Below, one piece after another: positions 44,037 to 51,203 of a stretch of DNA of 64,000 nt. Each line of letters starts with the position of its first letter. Within the stretch, counting starts at the first letter, position 1. The stretch lies in NCBI GenBank assembly GCA_965230185.1, contig OZ245995.1:3224001-3288000 (forward strand). Direction: 5' to 3'. This DNA comes from Motiliproteus sp965230185. GTDB taxonomy: Bacteria; Pseudomonadota; Gammaproteobacteria; Pseudomonadales; Balneatricaceae. Below the pieces are notes generated by a model. The model worked only from the letters and a program-made list of their open reading frames with translations. It searched no databases and was not told the DNA's origin. The position numbers and the translations under genes are program-made.

Positions 44037-44297
44037 ATGAAAAAACAGAATATTGCTGCCGCAACCGCTATCTCCGGAATCATCGCCCTGGGTGCAGCCA
44101 TGGTGACTACTCCCGCACTGGCCGGCGACAAAGAGAAGTGCTACGGCGTGGCGGCTGCCGGTCACAACGACTGCGCAACCAGCAACAGTTCCTGCGCCGG
44201 TACCGCCAGGACGGACGCTCAGGGTGATGCGTTCGTCGCTCTGCCAAAAGGCCTGTGCGAAAAGCTGGCCGGCGGCAGCCTGACGCCGAAGTCCTGA
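44037..44297 (+). CDS. bufA1: Bufferin precursor peptide, copy 1 (BufA1/DUF2282)
   Basis: This is a secreted precursor of the bufferin family, periplasmic copper-binding peptides made by a DUF692 enzyme from cysteines. The 86 residues begin with a signal peptide (residues 1-29, cut after ALA). The core has the family pattern EKCYGVAAAGHNDCAT, SSCAGTA and LPKGLCEKLAGGS, with four cysteines at 35, 46, 53 and 74. It differs from the other two mature peptides at three places (Ser49, Arg58, Thr59), while its signal peptide differs more. The start is the ATG at 44037, with AGGTG upstream. It is the first gene after a long leader. Confidence 0.92.
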   Translation: MKKQNIAAATAISGIIALGAAMVTTPALAGDKEKCYGVAAAGHNDCATSNSSCAGTARTDAQGDAFVALPKGLCEKLAGGSLTPKS

Positions 44298-44375
44298 TCA
44301 TCTTTCAGCACCTTTGTAACGAAATACAACATCAACAGCTCTATAAACGACTTTTACAGACATAAGGGAAATAAC

Positions 44376-44636
44376 ATGAAAAAGAACTCTGTCGCTGTCG
44401 CAACTGCCGTATCCAGCCTGATTGTGCTGGGTGCTTCCATGGCCGCCACCCCAGCTCTGGCCGGTGATAAAGAGAAGTGCTACGGCGTGGCTGCCGCCGG
44501 TCACAATGACTGCGCAACCAAAAACAGCTCCTGCGCCGGTACCGCCAAAATGGACGCCCAGGGTGACGCCTTCGTCGCTCTCCCCAAGGGCCTGTGTGAA
44601 AAACTGGCGGGTGGCAGCCTGACACCTAAATCCTGA
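44376..44636 (+). CDS. bufA1: Bufferin precursor peptide, copy 2 (BufA1/DUF2282)
   Basis: This is the second tandem precursor, 86 residues, with the same four cysteines (35, 46, 53, 74) and signal cleavage after residue 29. Its mature part is identical to copy 3; the whole precursor differs only at residue 6 (Val here). It has Lys49, Lys58 and Met59 where copy 1 has Ser, Arg and Thr. AAGGGAA precedes the ATG. The 78-base gap to copy 1 holds no gene. Confidence 0.92.
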   Translation: MKKNSVAVATAVSSLIVLGASMAATPALAGDKEKCYGVAAAGHNDCATKNSSCAGTAKMDAQGDAFVALPKGLCEKLAGGSLTPKS

Positions 44637-44710
44637 TCGACCGACGATTCGGCCAGATCCCATAACAACAGTTCTGTGTACAACTACTGAATTCACTAAG
44701 GGTGACAATC

Positions 44711-44971
44711 ATGAAAAAGAACTCAATCGCCGTTGCAACCGCCGTATCCAGCCTGATCGTACTCGGTGCCTCCATGGCCGCCACACCAGCCCTGGCCGGT
44801 GATAAAGAGAAGTGCTACGGCGTTGCCGCCGCCGGTCACAATGACTGCGCAACCAAAAACAGCTCCTGTGCCGGTACCGCCAAAATGGACGCCCAGGGTG
44901 ACGCCTTCGTCGCTCTCCCCAAGGGTCTGTGTGAAAAGCTGGCCGGCGGCAGCCTGACACCTAAATCATAA
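44711..44971 (+). CDS. bufA1: Bufferin precursor peptide, copy 3 (BufA1/DUF2282)
   Basis: This is the third tandem precursor, 86 residues. Its mature peptide (from Gly30) matches copy 2 exactly, although the DNA differs at several third positions, so the protein sequence has been kept under selection. Ile replaces Val at residue 6. The ATG at 44711 is used, with AGGGTGAC just before it, not an ATG three codons earlier. It is followed by a hairpin and then bufB. Confidence 0.92.
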   Translation: MKKNSIAVATAVSSLIVLGASMAATPALAGDKEKCYGVAAAGHNDCATKNSSCAGTAKMDAQGDAFVALPKGLCEKLAGGSLTPKS

Positions 44972-45001
44972 ACAGTTCCTTTCCCCGACCGAGAAGGAGA
45001 C

Positions 45002-45023
45002 GCGGCCACCCTCCGGTGGCCGC
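45002..45023 (+). terminator. Perfect hairpin between the precursors and bufB
   Basis: GCGGCCACC at 45002-45010 pairs without mismatch with GGTGGCCGC at 45015-45023 over a CTCC loop. There is no T-run. It lies 12 bases before the bufB ATG, so it can act as a partial terminator, an RNA 3'-end shield for the precursor messages, or a block on bufB translation. Any of these would give more peptide than enzyme. Confidence 0.65.
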
Positions 45024-45035
45024 CGACTTAAGAAC

Positions 45036-45914
45036 ATGAAAAAAGCTCAGACAAGCGCAGTACAGACAACCGCTCTCTCGATTGACAGCCTGGCAGTCGG
45101 TATCGGCCTTCGCTCTCCCCATTACCAGCGAGTGATGGATGAGAAGCCTGCGGTTGGCTGGTTTGAGATTCACAGCGAGAACTTTTTTACCCCGGACAGC
45201 CTTCAGCGTCGCTACCTGGATGATATTGCTCAACACTACCCCCTCAGCTTTCACGGCATCGGCCTGTCGCTGGGTTCCGCCGATTCTCTCAGCAAAGACC
45301 ACCTGCACCAGCTGAAGGCGCTGGTGGACGAATACAATCCGGCACTGGTCTCGGAACACCTGAGCTGGAGTTCCAGCAACGGACGCTATTTCAATGATCT
45401 GCTACCGATGCCCTACACTCCCGAAAGCCTGAACCATTTCTGCGACCGCGTTAACCAGGTCCAGGACCTGCTGGGGCGGGCGATGCTGATCGAAAATCCC
45501 ACCGCCTATCTCCGCTTCAACGACAGCAGCATTAAAGAGTGGGAGTTTCTCAGCGAGATAGATCGCCGCACCGGCTGCGGCCTGCTGCTGGACCTGAACA
45601 ATATCTACGTCAACAGTTTTAACCTGCAGATCGACGCCGTCGAGTACCTGCAGAATATTCCGGTGGATTCGGTCCGCGAAATCCATCTGGCGGGCTTCAC
45701 CCGCAAGCAACTCGACAACGGCGAGATTCTGATCGACACCCACGGCAGCCGCGTATCGGAGCCGGTCTGGCAACTGTTTCGTCATTACCGCCAGTTCTGC
45801 AACGCCCCGGCACTGATCGAATGGGATACCGATGTGCCGCAACTGGAGGTTCTGATGGAAGAAGCGGCCCGGGCGGAAACAGAACAGGCGGAAGCGCGGA
45901 GGAACATCGCATGA
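45036..45914 (+). CDS. bufB: Bufferin-modifying enzyme BufB (DUF692, MNIO)
   Basis: This 292-residue enzyme belongs to the DUF692 multinuclear non-haem iron oxidative (MNIO) family, which uses oxygen to remodel cysteines of small peptides. The TIM-barrel metal ligands are visible: WFEIHSENFF (about 45), SFHGIGLSLG (about 72), LVSEHLSWSS (about 107), LIENPTAYL (about 152), LLDLNNIYVN (about 185), REIHLAGF (about 213), IDTHGSRV and ALIEWDTDVP. The substrate is expected to be the precursors upstream. The start overlaps nothing; the stop overlaps bufC (ATGA). It should act in the cytosol before export. Confidence 0.93.
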   Translation: MKKAQTSAVQTTALSIDSLAVGIGLRSPHYQRVMDEKPAVGWFEIHSENFFTPDSLQRRYLDDIAQHYPLSFHGIGLSLGSADSLSKDHLHQLKALVDEYNPALVSEHLSWSSSNGRYFNDLLPMPYTPESLNHFCDRVNQVQDLLGRAMLIENPTAYLRFNDSSIKEWEFLSEIDRRTGCGLLLDLNNIYVNSFNLQIDAVEYLQNIPVDSVREIHLAGFTRKQLDNGEILIDTHGSRVSEPVWQLFRHYRQFCNAPALIEWDTDVPQLEVLMEEAARAETEQAEARRNIA

Positions 45915-46663
45915 ATCTTGCTGAAACCCAGCATCGCTTTGCCGATCATCTGTTGCACCGGGAAACCGACCTCTCAGCCCTGAACGTTTCCGGCCCCTTT
46001 GCCCCGGAGCAACTACTGCAACTCTATCGCAATAACTTCTATATCAGCCTGACGGAATATCTGCAGGCCTGCTACCCGGTCGCTCTGGCCCTGGTCGGTG
46101 AGGAATTTTTTGCCCAGCTGGCCAAAGCCTTTATCCGCCTGCAGCCACTGGAGGAAGCCTCGCTGGAACGCTATGGCAGCCGCTTTCCCGCCTTCGTGGC
46201 CGCCTGTGAGCAGGCCCGTCAGGTTCCCTACCTGGCCGATATCGTACAGCTGGAATGGTTGCTGGAAACCGCCAAAGCCTGTACCGACCAGGCCCCTTTC
46301 CCATTTGAAGCACTATCACGGCTGACGCCTGAACAGCAGAGTCTGCTGGCCTTTGACCTGGCGGACGGTATCGGGCTGATTGAATCCGACTTTCCGATCT
46401 TTTCGATCTGGCAGGGCGTCAGCAGCGGCAACCTCGACACCATCGACATGAGCCACGCAGAACAGTTGCTGGTCCGCCCCACACAACCAGGAGCCGCCGA
46501 ACTGATCAGTATTTCACCGCAGCACTACCGGTTACTGGAAGGATGCAGAACCGGCACCGCCCTGACCGCCATGGAACTGCCTGACGACTTTCAACAACAG
46601 CTCGAAGCCTGGATCAGCCAGGGAATTATCAACAACTACCACCTGGTACAGCCGGAGAGTTAA
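45911..46663 (+). CDS. bufC: Bufferin partner protein BufC (DUF2063)
   Basis: BufC is the usual companion of BufB and is thought to present the precursor peptide to the enzyme, although databases label its domain a putative DNA-binding domain. The 250 residues start with NLAETQHRFADHLLHRE. They carry the DUF2063 block LLQLYRNNFYISLTEYLQACYPVALALVGEEFF (about 35-67), then a C-terminal domain with PTQPGAAELISISPQHYRLLEG. The ATG at 45911 overlaps the bufB stop. There is no signal peptide, so it stays in the cytosol. Confidence 0.9.
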   Translation: MNLAETQHRFADHLLHRETDLSALNVSGPFAPEQLLQLYRNNFYISLTEYLQACYPVALALVGEEFFAQLAKAFIRLQPLEEASLERYGSRFPAFVAACEQARQVPYLADIVQLEWLLETAKACTDQAPFPFEALSRLTPEQQSLLAFDLADGIGLIESDFPIFSIWQGVSSGNLDTIDMSHAEQLLVRPTQPGAAELISISPQHYRLLEGCRTGTALTAMELPDDFQQQLEAWISQGIINNYHLVQPES

Positions 46664-46665
46664 CC

Positions 46666-47145
46666 ATGATCGACAAATTTCTGAACGCCTATGACGGTAC
46701 CGTTTCTGTGTTGCAGCGCTGGCTCAGCCCCCTGGTGCTGCTGCTGGTAAGGCTGATGGCTGCAGAAGCTTTCTTTAAGGCCGGCCGCACCAAGATCGCC
46801 AACTGGGACAGCACCCTGTTCCTGTTTGAATACGAGTACCAGGTGCCCATTCTTCCCTATGAAATGGCCGCTTATGTCGCAACCGCCGTTGAGCTCTGCC
46901 TGCCGCCACTGCTGCTGCTCGGCCTGCTGAGCCGCCCGGTAGCCCTGGTTCTGTTTGTCTTCAACGCCATGGCCGTTATCTCCTACCCGGTGCTCTGGGA
47001 GCAGGGCTTCCTCGATCATCAGTTGTGGGGACTGATGTTGCTGATGACCTTCCTGTGGGGTCCCGGCAAGCTGTCCGTGGATCACTGGCTGCGCCAGCGG
47101 TTCGGAGGCGCCCCGATGGCACCGGGCATGCGGGCCCGCAGCTGA
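46666..47145 (+). CDS. DoxX-family membrane protein
   Basis: This is a 159-residue membrane protein with four helices: LSPLVLLLVRLMAAEAFFKAG, MAAYVATAVELCLPPLLLLGLL, PVALVLFVFNAMAVISY and QLWGLMLLMTFLWGPG. The RLMAAEAFFKAGRTKIANWD block is the DoxX pattern. DoxX proteins are often the last gene of bufferin operons, with a suspected role in membrane electron flow or peptide handling that has not been proven. It follows bufC by two bases. Confidence 0.87.
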   Translation: MIDKFLNAYDGTVSVLQRWLSPLVLLLVRLMAAEAFFKAGRTKIANWDSTLFLFEYEYQVPILPYEMAAYVATAVELCLPPLLLLGLLSRPVALVLFVFNAMAVISYPVLWEQGFLDHQLWGLMLLMTFLWGPGKLSVDHWLRQRFGGAPMAPGMRARS

Positions 47146-47213
47146 GGACCCACGCCATGTAAGCAATTCGGGTTGTGCTCCGGCCGGAGCACGACCTGGT
47201 CAGGAGACGGTGT

Positions 47214-47540
47214 ATGACCAGCAGCACGATCTACCAACGGATGTCAGCAGCCTACCGACAGGATCTGGGCATCTACTGGTCGAACCTGCTGCGGGTCAAT
47301 AACCTGATGGTTATCCTCAACATCAGCCTGTTCTTCCTGACCGGTCTGGTCGCCCGGGGGTACTATTTCACCTTTATATCCGTCGGCCTGCTGTCGCTGG
47401 TCGCCCTCTCCACGCTGATCCCCCTGCCCTGCTTTCGCCGGCTCTGGTACTACCTGGTGTGTCTGGGTATCGAGCTGATGGCCTTCTATTTTCTGGTCAG
47501 CAGCGCCGTCTACTGGATACAGATGGGCGGCACTCTCTGA
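47214..47540 (+). CDS. Small unknown membrane protein
   Basis: I do not recognise this 108-residue protein. It has a short cytosolic start and three hydrophobic helices: NLMVILNISLFFLTGLV, FISVGLLSLVALSTLIPL and LVCLGIELMAFYFLVSSAVYW. The ATG at 47214 has AGGAGACGG just upstream. It comes 68 bases after the DoxX gene in the same direction, so it may be part of the bufferin operon, and it is convergent with the NorF-like gene. No function is offered. Confidence 0.75.
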   Translation: MTSSTIYQRMSAAYRQDLGIYWSNLLRVNNLMVILNISLFFLTGLVARGYYFTFISVGLLSLVALSTLIPLPCFRRLWYYLVCLGIELMAFYFLVSSAVYWIQMGGTL

Positions 47541-47576
47541 TCCCCCCGATAACCGCTGTCCGGAGACCGGTTCCAC

Positions 47577-47906
47577 TCAGCTCTTTCTGAGGCTGGTTGC
47601 TTCGGCGATAAAATCCGGGAACAGCCAGACTACGACGATTACCACCGGCAGCAGCCAGAAATAGAGCCGCATGGCCAGACGAATTTTCGGATGGGCATTG
47701 CGCAGTTCCATAAAGCGGTCCACCACCAGCAGCCCCTTAAGCCCGATGGTTATCGCAATGATCAGGGTGATCAGCAGACTCGGCTCAGCTGATTCGGCAA
47801 CCAGAGCACTGCCCAGGGTCATCGCCATCAGTGCGAACCAGACATAATCCTGTGTTCGGGACAGGGGGCGGACGGGCTTGTCAGTTGTCGTTGTATTCAA
47901 ATCCAT
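47577..47906 (-). CDS. NorF-like/cytochrome oxidase subunit IV family protein
   Basis: This 109-residue membrane protein has three helices (WFALMAMTLGSALVA, LLITLIIAITIGLKGLLVVDRFMEL, LYFWLLPVVIVVVWLFPDFI). The GLKGLLVVDRFMELRNAHPKIRLAM block fits the NorF/oxidase subunit IV family. In denitrifiers NorF works with NorE next to the nitric-oxide reductase; here neither norC nor norB is nearby. It follows the NorE-like gene by two bases and should share its FNR-type control. Confidence 0.82.
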   Translation of the reverse strand: MDLNTTTTDKPVRPLSRTQDYVWFALMAMTLGSALVAESAEPSLLITLIIAITIGLKGLLVVDRFMELRNAHPKIRLAMRLYFWLLPVVIVVVWLFPDFIAEATSLRKS

Positions 47907-47908
47907 AA

Positions 47909-48547
47909 CTACCTCAGCACGTAAAGCAGCGGAAAAATAATGATCCAGACCAGGTCGATCATATGCCAGTAGCAGGCGATCGCCTCCATACCTTCGTGAT
48001 TTTCAGCAGTATAGCCACCACTTCTGAGCCGGAAAATCGCCCAGAGAATGGCGCCACCGCCCCAGGCCACATGCAGAAAATGGTTGAAGGTCATGTAGTA
48101 GTAGACCGTGAAGAACACGTTGGTACCGACCTCAATGCCCTGGTCGGTGTTCCAGCTGTACTCCCAGGCCTTCACCAGCAGATAGAACACCGCGGCAGCA
48201 ATGGTGCCCCAGAGCCAGCGGATGGCCTGCGTGATCCGTCCCATCCGCACGGCACCCATCGCTTTAGCGACAAAATAGCTGCTGGTCAGCAGCGCCAGAG
48301 TATTCAGCACGCCCGCGGTAGTGTTGAGCTGCAATGGCCCCTGATTAAAGATCTCCGGATAGTGGACTCTGGCGATAAAATAGACCAGAAACATCAGGGC
48401 AAACTCGCTCATTTCAGCGAAGATACCCACCCAGACCGCACCGTTACCGGGTATCCTGTTGTCCGCCGGCAGCACCTCCCGTGGTTCGACCACAGCGTCT
48501 GCCCCTGGTGGGGCTGCGTCCGGCGGTAGTGAAACTGAATTGTTCAT
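47909..48547 (-). CDS. NorE-like/cytochrome oxidase subunit III family protein
   Basis: This is a 212-residue protein of the haem-copper oxidase subunit III family. It has five or six helices, the start IPGNGAVWVGIFAEMSEFALMFLVYF, and the late TFNHFLHVAWGGGAILWAIF and AIACYWHMIDLVWIIIFPLLYV typical of NorE. It lacks a neighbouring catalytic subunit. The ATG at 48547 is preferred, with GGAAG six bases upstream, over a GTG four codons earlier. An FNR/DNR box lies about 90 bases upstream. Confidence 0.88.
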   Translation of the reverse strand: MNNSVSLPPDAAPPGADAVVEPREVLPADNRIPGNGAVWVGIFAEMSEFALMFLVYFIARVHYPEIFNQGPLQLNTTAGVLNTLALLTSSYFVAKAMGAVRMGRITQAIRWLWGTIAAAVFYLLVKAWEYSWNTDQGIEVGTNVFFTVYYYMTFNHFLHVAWGGGAILWAIFRLRSGGYTAENHEGMEAIACYWHMIDLVWIIIFPLLYVLR

Positions 48548-48635
48548 AGCGACTTCCACTTCAGCGGCCGGCCTGATAGCCGGCCGGTAATAACCGAGTA
48601 TTTAACTATGGTATAGAAGTCGAGCCGACAGTTAT

Positions 48636-48649
48636 TTGACAAATATCAA
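48636..48649. promoter_or_regulatory. FNR/DNR box upstream of the NorE-like gene
   Basis: TTGAC-AAAT-ATCAA differs from the TTGAT-N4-ATCAA consensus of FNR, Anr and Dnr regulators at a single base. Its centre is about 42 bases from a plausible start point near 48601, and TACCAT fits as the -10 element on the minus strand, the usual class II arrangement. Confidence 0.75.
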
Positions 48650-48908
48650 ACCAGCGTGCAGGCACACGCCAACACCAGTGCCATATGTTCCAGGCCCTTC
48701 CCCCACCCCGACAACAGTAATCTGACGACAGCTCTCTCAGTCGCTTCCCTGCGGCAGGGACAGGGGTCGGAAGTCCGCCGCCGGTAAACAGTTACCGGCA
48801 TAATTACCGGTCTGTTGCCACAAGCGGTTACAATCTCTGTTTTACTCTGATCGGGCCTTCTGGCTCTGTTTCCCGCCAGCGGCGGACATTCGCAGGATAT
48901 CGAAATCA

Positions 48909-49742
48909 ATGGCACAACTGGGTCGAATTAACCGTTTAACCGTCGTAAAAATCCGGGACTTCGGGGTCTACCTCGATGGAGAACAACTCGGCGAAATCCT
49001 GTTACCCAATCGGGTCGTTCCCGAAGGCTGCCAGCCCGGTGATGAAGTTGAGGCGATGATCTACCTGGATTCCGAAGACAATCTGATCGCCACCACCGAA
49101 AAGCCGCTGGCGCAGGTAGGAGAATGCGCCTGCCTGAAAGTGGTGGCCACCGGTGCCGTCGGCGCTTTTCTTGACTGGGGTCTGCCCAAAGATCTGCTGG
49201 TTCCTTTCGCCGAGCAGCAGCAACCGCTGAAAGAGGGCCAGTCAGTGATCGTCCGCGTCTACCTGGACAACAGCAATCGTATCGCAGCATCAACTCGTCT
49301 GAACCGACATCTCGGAAAATCACGTCCGGATTACAAACCGCTGCAGCAGGTCGATCTGCTGATTGCCCGTCAGACCGACCTGGGTACGATGGCGGTGGTC
49401 AATAACCGCCACTGGGGGCTGATATTCAAAGAAGAGATCTTCACTCCGCTGCGCTACGGACAGAGAATCGACGGCTACATCAAGCAGGTTCGCCGTGACG
49501 GCAAGATCGATCTGTACCATCAGCAACCCGGTACCGGCGGTCTCGATACGCTGTCGAAAAAAATTCTTGCCTATCTGGACAGCCAGGGGGGCTTCGCACC
49601 GCTGACCGACAAGAGCCCGGCCGACGAGATTGCCCGTCTGTTCGGCGTCAGTAAACGCAAGTACAAGATGGCGGTCGGCGGCCTCTTTAAGAAGCAGCTG
49701 CTGCGAATCGAAGCGGATGGTCTGTATCGGACCGATAGCTGA
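48909..49742 (+). CDS. S1-domain RNA-binding protein, CvfB/YitL family
   Basis: This is a 277-residue cytosolic protein with several S1-like beta barrels (GRINRLTVVKIRDFGVYLDG; GAVGAFLDWGLPKDLLVPF near residue 80; YIKQVRRDGKIDL near residue 195). It ends in a winged-helix segment (IARLFGVSKRKYKMAVGGLFKK). The order matches CvfB, an RNA-binding regulator known in Firmicutes and present without known targets in gammaproteobacteria. It is transcribed alone. Confidence 0.9.
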   Translation: MAQLGRINRLTVVKIRDFGVYLDGEQLGEILLPNRVVPEGCQPGDEVEAMIYLDSEDNLIATTEKPLAQVGECACLKVVATGAVGAFLDWGLPKDLLVPFAEQQQPLKEGQSVIVRVYLDNSNRIAASTRLNRHLGKSRPDYKPLQQVDLLIARQTDLGTMAVVNNRHWGLIFKEEIFTPLRYGQRIDGYIKQVRRDGKIDLYHQQPGTGGLDTLSKKILAYLDSQGGFAPLTDKSPADEIARLFGVSKRKYKMAVGGLFKKQLLRIEADGLYRTDS

Positions 49743-49791
49743 TCGCCGGCTCCATCTTCAGAGATGGCTTTTCCGCCCGGGGTAACTACTG

Positions 49792-50553
49792 ATGAATAAC
49801 AGCGACCGCCAAAAAGTTCTGCTGGTCACCGGCGGCAGCCGCGGTATCGGGGCTGCCATTGCCCGACTGGCGGCAGAGCGGGGTTACAGCGTTGCCATCA
49901 ACTACCGGCGCCAGCGGCAGGCGGCTGATGCGGTGGTGGCTGAAATTCTGAGTGGCGGCGGAGAAGCGGTCGCGCTGGCGGCGGATGTCGCCGATGAAAA
50001 CGAGGTGACGGGAATGTTCCTCGAAATTGATCGGCGACTGGGACCATTAACTGCGCTGGTCAACAATGCCGGCATCCTCGAAACCCAGAGCCGGCTGGAG
50101 GATATGGATGCCGCGCGCTGGTCTCGGATCCTGGCCACTAATGTGACCGGCAGTTTCCTCTGCGCTCGGGAAGCGGTTAAACGGATGTCGACCCGTCATG
50201 GCGGCAACGGTGGCGCAATCGTTAACCTGTCTTCCATCGCCGCCAGACTCGGTGCGCCGGAGGAATATATCGATTATGCCGCTTCTAAGGGGGCGATCGA
50301 CTCTATGACCCTGGGCCTGTCAAAGGAGGTGGCCGCTGAGGGAATACGGGTCAACGCCGTACGACCGGGCATTATCTATACCGATATTCACGCCAGCGGT
50401 GGTGAGCCGGGTCGGGTGGACCGGCTGAAATCATCGCTGCCGATGGGGCGCGGTGGCGAAGCCGAAGAGGTTGCCCGGGCGGTACTCTGGTTGCTTTCCG
50501 ACGAAGCCAGCTATACCACCGGCAGCTTTATCGAGGTCAGCGGCGGCCGCTAG
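49792..50553 (+). CDS. Short-chain dehydrogenase/reductase
   Basis: This is a 253-residue SDR enzyme. The NAD(P) site TGGSRGIGAAIA is at about residue 14, followed by NNAGILE (about 92), the catalytic Ser in IVNLSSIAARLG and the YxxxK pair in YAASKGAID (about 162-166). An Arg after the second strand (NYRRQRQ) favours NADPH. The substrate is not known. The gene is single and followed by two hairpins. Confidence 0.92.
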   Translation: MNNSDRQKVLLVTGGSRGIGAAIARLAAERGYSVAINYRRQRQAADAVVAEILSGGGEAVALAADVADENEVTGMFLEIDRRLGPLTALVNNAGILETQSRLEDMDAARWSRILATNVTGSFLCAREAVKRMSTRHGGNGGAIVNLSSIAARLGAPEEYIDYAASKGAIDSMTLGLSKEVAAEGIRVNAVRPGIIYTDIHASGGEPGRVDRLKSSLPMGRGGEAEEVARAVLWLLSDEASYTTGSFIEVSGGR

Positions 50554-50570
50554 CCATGTATTAAGAAGTG

Positions 50571-50592
50571 CTTCTGGCAAACCTGCCAGAAG
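50571..50592 (+). terminator. Hairpin after the SDR gene
   Basis: CTTCTGGCA at 50571-50579 pairs perfectly with TGCCAGAAG at 50584-50592 over a four-base loop. A second, interrupted hairpin (GAGG-CCGG with CCGG-CCTC) starts at 50602. Without a T-run they may be attenuators in the leader of the next gene. Confidence 0.5.
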
Positions 50593-50649
50593 TATAGAAA
50601 CGAGGCTCCGGCGACTACCGGAACCTCATTACCAGTAAGAGACCAAGCT

Positions 50650-51099
50650 ATGCATCACAGAAAATGGGTTGTCTACCTGTCCGGCGAGATACACACCGAC
50701 TGGCGCGAACGTATTATCGATGGCGCCGAAAAACTGGAGCTGCCGGTTCGCTTTACCGGACCGGTTACCGATCACGACGACAGCGATCTCTGCGGCGTTC
50801 GCATTCTCGGAGAGGAAGAGAACAGTTTCTGGCAGGATCGTAAGGGCGCCGGCATCAATGCGATCCGCACCCGTAATCTGATGGGCGCCGCCGACCTGGT
50901 GGTGGTCCGCTTCGGTCCCAAATATAAGCAATGGAACGCCGCCTTTGATGCCGGTTATGCAGCGGCGCTGGGGAAATCACTGGTGGTGCTGCATGACGAG
51001 GAGCACGATCATGCCCTGAAAGAAGTGGACGCCGCCGCCGACGCCACCGCAAGAACGCCGGAACAGGTGGTGGAAATCCTCAGCTATGTGCTGAGCTGA
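50650..51099 (+). CDS. YtoQ-family protein
   Basis: This is a 149-residue protein of the YtoQ family, which has a nucleoside-deoxyribosyltransferase-like fold but no proven role. Typical blocks are WVVYLSGEIHTDWRERI at the start, GPVTDHDDSDLCGVRILG and the middle RTRNLMGAADLVVVRFG and QWNAAFDAGYAAALGK. It is soluble and standing alone. Confidence 0.88.
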   Translation: MHHRKWVVYLSGEIHTDWRERIIDGAEKLELPVRFTGPVTDHDDSDLCGVRILGEEENSFWQDRKGAGINAIRTRNLMGAADLVVVRFGPKYKQWNAAFDAGYAAALGKSLVVLHDEEHDHALKEVDAAADATARTPEQVVEILSYVLS

Positions 51100-51161
51100 A
51101 GCCGCAACCTTCCCGCATCGCTCTCTGGCTCCCGGAGAGCCAGGATACGGGAATTCGATCG

Positions 51162-51188
51162 CTGGCGGCCGTCACAGTGGGCCGCCAG
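51162..51188. terminator. Hairpin between ytoQ-like and GGDEF-EAL genes
   Basis: CTGGCGGCC at 51162-51170 pairs with GGCCGCCAG at 51180-51188. A smaller hairpin (CTGGCT with AGCCAG, 51125-51143) lies before it. They separate two convergent genes and probably end both transcripts. Confidence 0.55.
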
Positions 51189-51203
51189 CCACCTCAGCCG
51201 TTT

